The translations under genes were made by a program, and so were the position numbers. This document shows positions 43,500-50,900 of a stretch of DNA of 64,000 bases, piece by piece. Source of the DNA: an uncultured Flavonifractor sp. (GTDB lineage: Bacteria; Bacillota; Clostridia; Oscillospirales; Oscillospiraceae); the NCBI GenBank assembly GCA_947346365.1, contig CANAAV010000001.1, positions 62,001 through 126,000 of the forward strand. The letters run 5' to 3'. How positions within the stretch are numbered: the stretch's first letter is position 1; each line of letters begins with the position of its first letter. A model generated the notes under the pieces. The model was not told the DNA's origin, did not search any database, and worked only from the letters and a program-made list of their open reading frames with translations.

Positions 43500-45992
43500 T
43501 CAAATCTCCGTTTCATTTAGATTCAGCGCCTGAACAGCGGCATTTTGAGGATGGAGGACCACCTTTGCGTCCTCCACGCAGGCCAGGGCGCTGCCGCCCT
43601 GCTCCAGCGCCCCGGTGAGAAGCAGCTCGGCGGCGGGGTCCTCCACTTGGGCGCGGATAGCCCGGCGGAGGGGGCGCGCCCCGTAGTCCGGGTCAAATCC
43701 GGCTTCGGCTAGCAGGTCCACCGCTTCTTCGGTAAAGGATAGGCCCACCCCCAACTGCTCCATCCGCTTTCCCACCTGCTCCAGCATCCGCCGGGCAATG
43801 GAGCGGATTTCGCTCTGCCCCAGTTGGGTAAAGACGATGGTCTCATCCAGGCGGTTGAGAAATTCCGGGCGGAAGACCTTTTTTAAGTCGCTCAGCACGG
43901 CCTCCCGCAGTTCTGCCTGGGGACGGGTGCGCCCGTCGGTGTGCTCCTGGGCGGAAAAGCCCAGCCGGCTGCCCCGGGCGGTGATGCGGGCGGCGCCCAC
44001 GTTGCTGGTGAGGACGATTACAGTGTTGCGGAAGTCGGCCTTGCGGCCCTGGGCGTCGGTGAGCACGCCGTCCTCCATAATTTGAAGAAGGATGCCCCAG
44101 ATATCCGGATGGGCCTTCTCAATCTCATCGAAGAGAACCACGGCGTAGGGCCGGCGCCGGACCTTTTCGGTGAGCTGTCCTCCCTCCTCGTGGCCCACGT
44201 AGCCTGGGGGCGAGCCGATGAGCCGGGAAATGGTGTGTTTTTCCATATACTCGCTCATGTCAAAGCGCAAAAGCGCCTCTTCGCTGGTAAACAGTGCCTG
44301 GGCCAGAGCCTTGCACAGCTCGGTTTTGCCTACGCCGGTGGGGCCCAGGAAGAGGAAGCAGCCGGTGGGCCGGTCCGGCTCCTTCAGACCTACCCGGCCC
44401 CGGCGGATGGCCTTGGCCACCGCGTGGACGGCCTCCTGCTGGCCCACTACGCGGCTGTGCAGGATGTCCTCCAGGCGGACAAGCCGCTGGCTCTCCGCCT
44501 CGGTAAGGGTGGTAACCGGCACGCCGGTCCAGTCGGAGACTACCGCGGCTACGTCCTCGGCGGTGACCGCGCCGGTGTTCTGTCCGGAGTTCCAGGCGGT
44601 GCGGTGGCGCTCCAGCTCCCGGCGAAAATCCCCCTCGGCGTCCCGGAGCATGGCGGCCTTTTCAAAATCCTGGCTGCGGATGGCCTCCTCTTTCTCACGG
44701 CGGGCCTGGGTGACCTTTTCCTCCAGGGCCCGCAGGCCGGGCGGGAGACCCAGCCGCTCCATCCGCACCCGGCTGGCGGCCTCGTCAATGAGGTCAATGG
44801 CCTTGTCCGGCAGCCGCCGGTCACAGATGTACCGGGAGGAGAGGGCCACGGCGGCGTCAATGGCCTCGTCGGTGATGTTGAGCTTGTGGTGGGCCTCATA
44901 GCGGTCCCGCAGGCCCAGCAGAATGGAGCGGGCGGTGTCCTGGTCGGGCTCGCCCACCTGCACCGGCTGAAAGCGCCGTTCCAAAGCGGCGTCTTTTTCG
45001 ATATATCTGCGGTATTCATCGGTGGTGGTGGCCCCGATGACCTGTAGCTCTCCCCGGCCCAGGGCGGGCTTGATGATATTGGCGGCGTCGATGGCCCCCT
45101 CGGCGGAGCCCGCGCCCACGATGTTGTGCAGCTCGTCGATGAATAAAATCACATCCCCGAGCCGCCGGACCTCGGAAAGGATGTTTTTGACCCGCTCCTC
45201 GAATTCTCCCCGGTACTTGGTGCCGGCCACCATGGAGGACAGGTCCAGGGAAATCAGGCGCTTTTTGCGCAGCTCCTCCGGGGCGTCCCCAGAGACCAGC
45301 CGGGCGGCGAGACCCTCCGCCACGGCGGTCTTGCCTACGCCGGGCTCGCCGATGAGGGCGGGGTTGTTTTTCTGCCGCCGGGAGAGAATTTGAATCAGCC
45401 GGTCAATCTCCTTTTCGCGGCCCACTACCGGGTCCAGCAGGCCGGAGGCCGCCATGCGGGTCAGGTCCCGCCCGAACTGCTCCAGCAGCTTGCTCTCCGC
45501 CGCGTACTCCCGCTCACGGGGTTTGCCGCCGCTGCGGAAGGGAGGGGGAGAGGCCTCTCCGCCCATGGCGGAGGTGAGCTCGGCGTACAGCCGCCGGGGC
45601 TCTACGCCGGAAGCGCTGAGCACCCGGACCGCCACCCCGTCTCCCTCTCGGAGGATGCCCAGCAGCAGATGCTCGGTGCCCACATAGTGGTGGCCCAGCC
45701 GGGCGGCCTCGCTGAGGGAGAGCTCGATGATTTTTTTGCAGCGTGGGGTGAGGCCCTGAGAGGGGCGCTCGCCCGGCGCGCCGGAGCCCACCATGCGCAC
45801 GATGGCGGCGCGGATGCTCTCCGGCTCCAGGCCGGCGCCCCGCAGAACCTTGGCGGCAACCCCCCGGCCCTCCCGGGAAAGGCCCAACAGCAGATGCTCG
45901 CTGCCCACGTAGCCATGGCCCAGTTCACAGGCGGCCTCCTGGGCCAGCCGGAGGGCGGTCTGGGCCCGTTCGGTAAATTTGGTCTCGTTCAA
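43500..45992 (-). CDS. clpC: ATP-dependent Clp protease ATPase ClpC
   Basis: An 830-residue Hsp100 unfoldase that feeds substrates to ClpP. Two Clp N-repeats (about 1-145) are followed by AAA-1 with Walker A GEPGVGKT, a short middle domain with a UVR-like motif ([22 protein letters not shown]), and AAA-2 with Walker A GPTGVGKT and [13 protein letters not shown]; the C-terminal D2 small domain has [11 protein letters not shown]. The start is TTG 45992, set by GAGGTGATCC, a near-full match to the 16S rRNA 3' end; longer frames upstream have no site. ctsR, mcsA and mcsB are not next to it. Confidence 0.95.
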   Translation of the reverse strand: MNETKFTERAQTALRLAQEAACELGHGYVGSEHLLLGLSREGRGVAAKVLRGAGLEPESIRAAIVRMVGSGAPGERPSQGLTPRCKKIIELSLSEAARLGHHYVGTEHLLLGILREGDGVAVRVLSASGVEPRRLYAELTSAMGGEASPPPFRSGGKPREREYAAESKLLEQFGRDLTRMAASGLLDPVVGREKEIDRLIQILSRRQKNNPALIGEPGVGKTAVAEGLAARLVSGDAPEELRKKRLISLDLSSMVAGTKYRGEFEERVKNILSEVRRLGDVILFIDELHNIVGAGSAEGAIDAANIIKPALGRGELQVIGATTTDEYRRYIEKDAALERRFQPVQVGEPDQDTARSILLGLRDRYEAHHKLNITDEAIDAAVALSSRYICDRRLPDKAIDLIDEAASRVRMERLGLPPGLRALEEKVTQARREKEEAIRSQDFEKAAMLRDAEGDFRRELERHRTAWNSGQNTGAVTAEDVAAVVSDWTGVPVTTLTEAESQRLVRLEDILHSRVVGQQEAVHAVAKAIRRGRVGLKEPDRPTGCFLFLGPTGVGKTELCKALAQALFTSEEALLRFDMSEYMEKHTISRLIGSPPGYVGHEEGGQLTEKVRRRPYAVVLFDEIEKAHPDIWGILLQIMEDGVLTDAQGRKADFRNTVIVLTSNVGAARITARGSRLGFSAQEHTDGRTRPQAELREAVLSDLKKVFRPEFLNRLDETIVFTQLGQSEIRSIARRMLEQVGKRMEQLGVGLSFTEEAVDLLAEAGFDPDYGARPLRRAIRAQVEDPAAELLLTGALEQGGSALACVEDAKVVLHPQNAAVQALNLNETEI

Positions 45993-46427
45993 AGGATCAC
46001 CTCGTCTGTGTTTCCTCCAAAAGGAGAATTTTTTTTGCTTCTTGACTGGTTCCATCGGCGCATCCACGTCCCTTTTCCTTTGTCCTCCGGCGGTGGCAGG
46101 CGCTGTGGGGCGCACCCTCCAGTCCGGGCGTCAGGCTTCCGGCAGTCTGTATGCGGAAGCGGTTTTCTTTCGTATTCACATGCGTTTTCCCCTTTTTCTC
46201 CGTGCAAACGGGAGAAGCTGGAGCAAAAGAGCGCCGCCGCGGGAAGGCGCTGGCGGAATTGATCTGCGGCGTTGGGGTGTAAACGCTGAAATCCGGCGGG
46301 ATCTGCGCCGTATTTCGCCCAGTCCAGGTCGGCGGTTTTCCAACAGGGCGCATACGGCGCTTTTTCCGGCGCTTCCCTAGCTTTTCCCGCTGCAAGAAAA
46401 TATACCCGCTTTCTCATCAAATTAGCA
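45993..46427. other. Intergenic region between clpC and ferredoxin
   Basis: About 430 bases between divergent genes. Several open frames cross it but none has a ribosome site or recognisable protein. It must contain the clpC promoter on the minus strand; I could not find a convincing -35/-10 pair or a CtsR-type direct repeat. Confidence 0.4.
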
Positions 46428-46455
46428 TTGCATTTTTGAAAAGTTGTGGTACAAT
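46428..46455 (+). promoter_or_regulatory. Promoter of ferredoxin gene
   Basis: TTGCAT and TACAAT are 16 bases apart, with an extended -10 TGG. Confidence 0.65.
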
Positions 46456-46487
46456 ACGAGTGTAGTTTTGTAATGGAGGTGTTCCCC

Positions 46488-46658
46488 ATGGCCTATGTGA
46501 TCAGCAGCGATTGTGTCAGCTGCGGCGCTTGTGAGGGCGCTTGCCCCGTCGGCGCTATCTCCCAGGGCGACGAGCATTTCGTGATCGACGCCGGCAGCTG
46601 CATTGACTGCGGCTCCTGCGCTGATACCTGCCCCACCGGCGCTATCTCCCAGGGTTGA
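46488..46658 (+). CDS. Clostridial-type 2[4Fe-4S] ferredoxin
   Basis: A 56-residue ferredoxin, the standard length. Two CxxCxxCxxxCP motifs (CVSCGACEGACP and CIDCGSCADTCP) bind two [4Fe-4S] clusters, and the two halves are near repeats. It carries low-potential electrons in anaerobic metabolism. ATG 46488 follows GGAGGT at 7 bases. It is monocistronic with a clear promoter and terminator. Confidence 0.96.
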   Translation: MAYVISSDCVSCGACEGACPVGAISQGDEHFVIDAGSCIDCGSCADTCPTGAISQG

Positions 46659-46672
46659 TTGTTACATGTGCA

Positions 46673-46716
46673 CAAAAACAGCGGCGCGCCCGTCTCGGGT
46701 GCGCCGTTGTTTTTGC
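46673..46716 (+). terminator. Rho-independent terminator after ferredoxin
   Basis: AACAGCGGCGC pairs with GCGCCGTTGTT (wobble included), followed by T5. Confidence 0.8.
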
Positions 46717-46806
46717 CGCAGAGGAAAGAAATATCTTGCGGTGTGAGGGGCGTGAGTGTATAATATCCCATATCTGTGCACTGGGCAGTGAGAGGAGAGG
46801 GACGTT

Positions 46807-48201
46807 ATGGAATTTTTAGGGACAGTTGTGGGGCTGATCGAGCGGTTTGACGGATTTTTGTGGGGGATTCCCATGATTGTGCTGCTCTTGGGCACACATA
46901 TTTTTATGACCGTCCGTACGGGCTTTATTCAGCGCAAGACCTTTACCGGGGTCCGGCTCTCGGTAACCCGCGACCCGGATTCCCCGGGCGACGTCAGCCA
47001 GTTTCAGGCGCTGACGACTGCCTTGGCCTCCACCATCGGCACCGGGAATATCATCGGCGTGGGCACCGCCATTTTTATGGGTGGACCCGGCGCGGTGTTC
47101 TGGTGCTGGATTACCGGCGTATTCGGCATCGCGACCAAATATGCCGAATCCTTTATCGCCGTCAAATACCGGGTTAAGACTGCCGACGGCAAAATGCAGG
47201 GGGGCGCGATGTACGCTTTGGAGCGGGGGCTGCGTATGAAGTGGCTGGGGATCCTTTTCGCCGTGCTGGCGGTGGTGGCCTCTTTCGGCATCGGCTGTGG
47301 CACCCAGATCAACGCCATTGCCGAGGTGATTGAAAATAACGTGCCTGTGCCGGTTCCTACGCTGGCCATCGGCATTGTAGGGGGGATTCTTACCGCGATT
47401 GTCATTATCGGCGGCATCAAGTCTATCGCCAGCGTGTGTGAAAAGCTGGTACCGCTTATGGCGGTGTTTTACGTAGTGGGCTGTGTTGCCATTTTGATTG
47501 TCAACCGGGATTACCTGGGCGCGGCGCTGGCGGCTATTGTAAAAATGGCCTTTGTCCCGGGCGCGGTGGCCGGGGGGTTGGTGGGCCGCGGAATCATGAT
47601 GGCGGCCCAATACGGCGTGGCCCGCGGCCTATTCTCCAATGAGTCCGGTATGGGCTCGGCGCCGCTGGTAGCCTCCGCCGCCCAAACCCGCAACCCTGTG
47701 CGCCAGGCGCTGGTATCCGCCACCGGGACCTTCTGGGATACAGTGGTGGTGTGCGCCATGACTGGGCTGGTGCTGGTGTCCACCATTATGAAAAATCCTG
47801 ATATCAATATGGATTCCATCGCCAACGGCGGACAGCTGACCACCGCCGCGTTCAGCCAAATCCCCGTACTGGGCCCCGTGATTCTGGTGGTGGGCATTAT
47901 TACCTTTGCCTGGTCCACCATTCTGGGCTGGTCTTACTATGGAGAGCGCTGCGCCCAGTATCTGTGGGGCGGTAAATCGACCCTGATTTATAAAATTATT
48001 TTTGTCGCTGTGGTGGTGGTGGGGCCGGTCATTGACCTGAACCTGGTTTGGACCATTTCCGATATTCTCAACGCCTTTATGGCTGTGCCCAACCTGGTTG
48101 CTGTGCTGCTGCTCTCCGGCGTAATCGCCAAGGATACGAAATACTACCTGAGCCATCTGGACGAGGTTGACACGACAGAGATTCCCGTGGTAGACCGGTA
48201 A
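46807..48201 (+). CDS. Sodium:alanine symporter (AGCS family)
   Basis: A 464-residue amino acid carrier with about 11 membrane helices that imports alanine or glycine with Na+. Family wording: VSQFQALTTALASTIGTGNIIGVG, GGPGAVFWCWITGVFG, KYAESFIAVKYR and RGLFSNESGMGSAPLVA. GGAGAGGGA precedes the ATG. It may share a transcript with the esterase that follows 42 bases later. Confidence 0.94.
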   Translation: MEFLGTVVGLIERFDGFLWGIPMIVLLLGTHIFMTVRTGFIQRKTFTGVRLSVTRDPDSPGDVSQFQALTTALASTIGTGNIIGVGTAIFMGGPGAVFWCWITGVFGIATKYAESFIAVKYRVKTADGKMQGGAMYALERGLRMKWLGILFAVLAVVASFGIGCGTQINAIAEVIENNVPVPVPTLAIGIVGGILTAIVIIGGIKSIASVCEKLVPLMAVFYVVGCVAILIVNRDYLGAALAAIVKMAFVPGAVAGGLVGRGIMMAAQYGVARGLFSNESGMGSAPLVASAAQTRNPVRQALVSATGTFWDTVVVCAMTGLVLVSTIMKNPDINMDSIANGGQLTTAAFSQIPVLGPVILVVGIITFAWSTILGWSYYGERCAQYLWGGKSTLIYKIIFVAVVVVGPVIDLNLVWTISDILNAFMAVPNLVAVLLLSGVIAKDTKYYLSHLDEVDTTEIPVVDR

Positions 48202-48243
48202 CTGGGCGTCTATACGCCTACAGTCCACCGTATGGAGGTTCTC

Positions 48244-49209
48244 ATGCAAGAACAAGACCCTATTCGAATGAAGCTGGCCCATCCCACCTCAGAGCAGCGC
48301 CGGGAGGCCGAGCAGCGCCGTCTGGCCCCCTTTCTCCGGGCTCTGCGGGCGATTCATACCGCCGCCACGCCGGAGACAATGGACCCGGATGATCTGGATA
48401 AGCAGCGCAAGGGGCAGGAGCTGCTGGGCCGCTTAATTGCCCCCATGGCCGGCATGAGCTGGGAGCCCTTTTCTCTGGAGGGGCTGAACGCCTCCTGGGT
48501 GCGTCCCCAGCGGGGGCACGACCGGCGCAGGTGCATTCTCTACTGCCACGGAGGCGGCTATACCAGCGGAACTTTGGGCTATTCCCGCATTTTAGCCTCA
48601 AAGATGGCCCATGTGTCTGGGTATCCGGTGTTCGCGTTCGAGTACCGCCTGGCCCCGGAATTTCCCTATCCCGCCGCCGTGGAGGACGCCGTGAAGGCCT
48701 GGGATTACCTGATGTATCAGGGGTATGGGGCCCGGGACGTAGTGGTGGCAGGGGACTCTGCCGGGGGGAATTTGGCTCTGGTGCTGACCCATCTGCTGAA
48801 GCAGGCGGGGCGGCGGCTGCCCCGTGCGCTGGTTCTGTTTTCCCCCTGGAGCGACATGACCGCCAGCGGGAAGTCCTATCAGGAGCGGGCTGAAATTGAC
48901 CCGGTGCTCACCCTCAACTATATCTACGCCGTACGGGACGCCTATGCCCGGGGGCAGGACTGGTCTGATTTCCGGTTTTCTCCGCTGTTTGGCGAGTTGG
49001 AGGGGTTCCCGCCCACGCTGATTCAGGCGGGAACCCATGAGCTGCTGCTGTCCGATTCCATTCGCCTGCGGGACCGGCTGGTGCAGGCCGGGGTGCCCTG
49101 TAAGCTGGAGGTGTGGACCGGCCTGTGGCATGTGTTCCAGATGTTCCCTATGAAAAAGGCCGGCGAGGCTATGGAGAGCGTGGGGCGGTTTTTATTGGAG
49201 ACGCTGTAA
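48244..49209 (+). CDS. Alpha/beta hydrolase, hormone-sensitive-lipase type esterase
   Basis: A 321-residue esterase. The oxyanion loop HGGGYTSG, the nucleophile elbow GDSAGGNL, and a C-terminal Asp/His pair (LLLSDSIRLRDRL...WTGLWHVFQMF) give a complete HSL-family triad. Substrate unknown. I place the start at ATG 48244 because GGAGG lies just upstream; an ATG at 48232 overlaps that site. A strong hairpin follows at 49290. Confidence 0.9.
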   Translation: MQEQDPIRMKLAHPTSEQRREAEQRRLAPFLRALRAIHTAATPETMDPDDLDKQRKGQELLGRLIAPMAGMSWEPFSLEGLNASWVRPQRGHDRRRCILYCHGGGYTSGTLGYSRILASKMAHVSGYPVFAFEYRLAPEFPYPAAVEDAVKAWDYLMYQGYGARDVVVAGDSAGGNLALVLTHLLKQAGRRLPRALVLFSPWSDMTASGKSYQERAEIDPVLTLNYIYAVRDAYARGQDWSDFRFSPLFGELEGFPPTLIQAGTHELLLSDSIRLRDRLVQAGVPCKLEVWTGLWHVFQMFPMKKAGEAMESVGRFLLETL

Positions 49210-49289
49210 ATGCTCCGCGGGGGGAGGCGGAATTTACCGGACCCGTGCCTGTGGGCGCGAACTCCTGCGGAGAGCTTTTGGGCAAGTGG

Positions 49290-49323
49290 AAGCGTCCCCC
49301 GGCACAGCCGGGGGACGCTTTTG
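49290..49323 (+). terminator. Rho-independent terminator after esterase
   Basis: AAGCGTCCCCCGGC pairs with its complement around a tiny loop and is followed by T4. Also usable for the convergent Nim-like gene. Confidence 0.85.
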
Positions 49324-49351
49324 ATAATATATAGAATACGTATTCTAAGAG

Positions 49352-49849
49352 TCAACCGGCGGACTGCTCTGCCTGGACGAGCTCAATGGCCTTTTTTCCC
49401 GTGAGGGAATCAACGCTCATCTCCAGCAGGCACAGGTTTTTCCACTCCCGGCGGATGATCTCCTGATGCCGCTCCGGCGAATTTTCGGGCGCGTACCGGG
49501 CGGCCAGACGCTGGGCCGCCGCGCGTTTTTCATTTTCGTCCTCAAGCTCCCGTACCTGTCCGAACACAATTACGCTTCTATAATAAGTGGTATACTCCTC
49601 CGGCACGACCTGGTCTTGGCCGGTTACGCAGAAAGAGGCCTTCGGGTGGCTGCGGATTGCGTCTATTTTATGTCCGGCTTTGGCACAGTGAAAATAGAGC
49701 TTTTCACCGTTGTAAACGTAGCTTAGTGGGACGGCGTAGGGATATTCTCCGTCCCACAGGGCCAGTACGCCGGAAGTTCCCTCATACAGGATGGCATCGG
49801 ACTCCGCTTTGGAGAGCAGCTGTTTTTTTCTGCGCATTTCTGGAAACAT
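49352..49849 (-). CDS. Pyridoxamine-phosphate-oxidase-like flavoprotein (Nim-like)
   Basis: A 165-residue FMN-binding split-barrel protein of the NimA/PNPOx group. Marks: VLALWDGEYPYAVPLSYVYNGEKLYFHCAKAGHKIDAI and KASFCVTGQDQVVP, followed by YRSVIVFGQVRE. Nim proteins reduce 5-nitroimidazoles to harmless amines, but most homologues have no tested function, so resistance is only a possibility. ATG 49849 follows AGGAGG. Confidence 0.9.
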   Translation of the reverse strand: MFPEMRRKKQLLSKAESDAILYEGTSGVLALWDGEYPYAVPLSYVYNGEKLYFHCAKAGHKIDAIRSHPKASFCVTGQDQVVPEEYTTYYRSVIVFGQVRELEDENEKRAAAQRLAARYAPENSPERHQEIIRREWKNLCLLEMSVDSLTGKKAIELVQAEQSAG

Positions 49850-50090
49850 AACATGACCTCCTAATTTCAGATAAGGCGCCGACGCCCCTTGCCTTGACGG
49901 GCGGGAGGAAGAGCGGCAGGCGTGTTTTAGGCGTCTGTTTGAAAACCGGCAGAATGTTGGGCTTCAAACGAACTCTAGTGTAGCAGAGGTATGGGAAAAA
50001 GTCAAAGGGCAGCCTTTATTGCCGGGCCGCGCAAGGCCGTGCAGCCCATGGGCGCGTCTGCGGGAGAAAACATCCTTTTGAATTTATACA

Positions 50091-50726
50091 TCACTTGGGA
50101 TCGAAAAGATCCTGCTTTGCGATGATTTGCTGGCCTTTGATGATTGCCTGCCCAATTTCCTGATCTTCCGGGTCAAGGGCGGGGCGTTTGCTTAACGCCT
50201 CAACCACGCATAGATATGCTTCCCGGTAGCCGGCCGCCCGGTTAGAGGGGCGGATGACATATACGCTTAGAGACAGCACCAGGGACAGCATCGAATAGAC
50301 CAGCACATGGACCTGATCCCACGCGCTGCCGATGGAGCTGCCGCTGATGTAAATTGTGGCGCAGGTACAGTACAACGGTGTGACGGTCATCCAGACGCTG
50401 ATAATTTCCCAGCAGAAATTGGAATGCAGCCATGAGGCCTCCAGCTGGGCCGCTTTATCCCGCAGGGAATCTGGCGGTTCAGAGCCGGGCCGATAATTAT
50501 AAGCGTGGGAGCAGATAACTGCAATGGCAAAGGCCGCAAGGGTCTCTCCATACAAAAGTGCGTCATAGACTAAAAGGTTGCCTGAGAGCACCCAAAAGGC
50601 CAAAAAACCGCAAAGGACCAATGTGCCTGCTGCGGTGATTGCCTGGATGGCTCCGTGTCGATCCTTGAACTGTTTTTTACTTACCGGTATCCGCGGGGTC
50701 TGCGGCGTATGGTCCTGCTCCTCCAT
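50091..50726 (-). CDS. Membrane protein of unknown function, possibly SLATT-like
   Basis: A 211-residue protein with a hydrophilic N-terminus and about four membrane helices (near residues 32-55, 57-82, 106-131 and 139-160), then a helical cytoplasmic tail (SNRAAGYREAYLCVVEALS) after the last helix. The paired helices with an R-x-x-x-YR tail recall SLATT domains, membrane effectors in some nucleotide-signalling defence systems; this is a weak resemblance and no nucleotide-cyclase is adjacent. ATG 50726 follows AAGGGGG. It is divergent from the type IIG enzyme, 174 bases apart. Confidence 0.55.
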   Translation of the reverse strand: MEEQDHTPQTPRIPVSKKQFKDRHGAIQAITAAGTLVLCGFLAFWVLSGNLLVYDALLYGETLAAFAIAVICSHAYNYRPGSEPPDSLRDKAAQLEASWLHSNFCWEIISVWMTVTPLYCTCATIYISGSSIGSAWDQVHVLVYSMLSLVLSLSVYVIRPSNRAAGYREAYLCVVEALSKRPALDPEDQEIGQAIIKGQQIIAKQDLFDPK

Positions 50727-50838
50727 GCTTTGGCGCCCCCTTCTTATCGGATGGTCATAGTTTAGCATAATTCGGCAAATACTGCAACGATTCTAAGAAC
50801 TTGTATGCACCCAGGCGCGCTTTTTGCATGAAAAGAGA

Positions 50839-50867
50839 TTTCCAAATAGTCGTTTATATGGTATAAT
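50839..50867 (+). promoter_or_regulatory. Promoter of type IIG gene
   Basis: TTTCCA and a perfect TATAAT are 17 bases apart, with an extended -10 TGG. Confidence 0.7.
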
Positions 50868-50900
50868 AGGCAAAACACACATTCCAGGGGGAGTTTGGGC

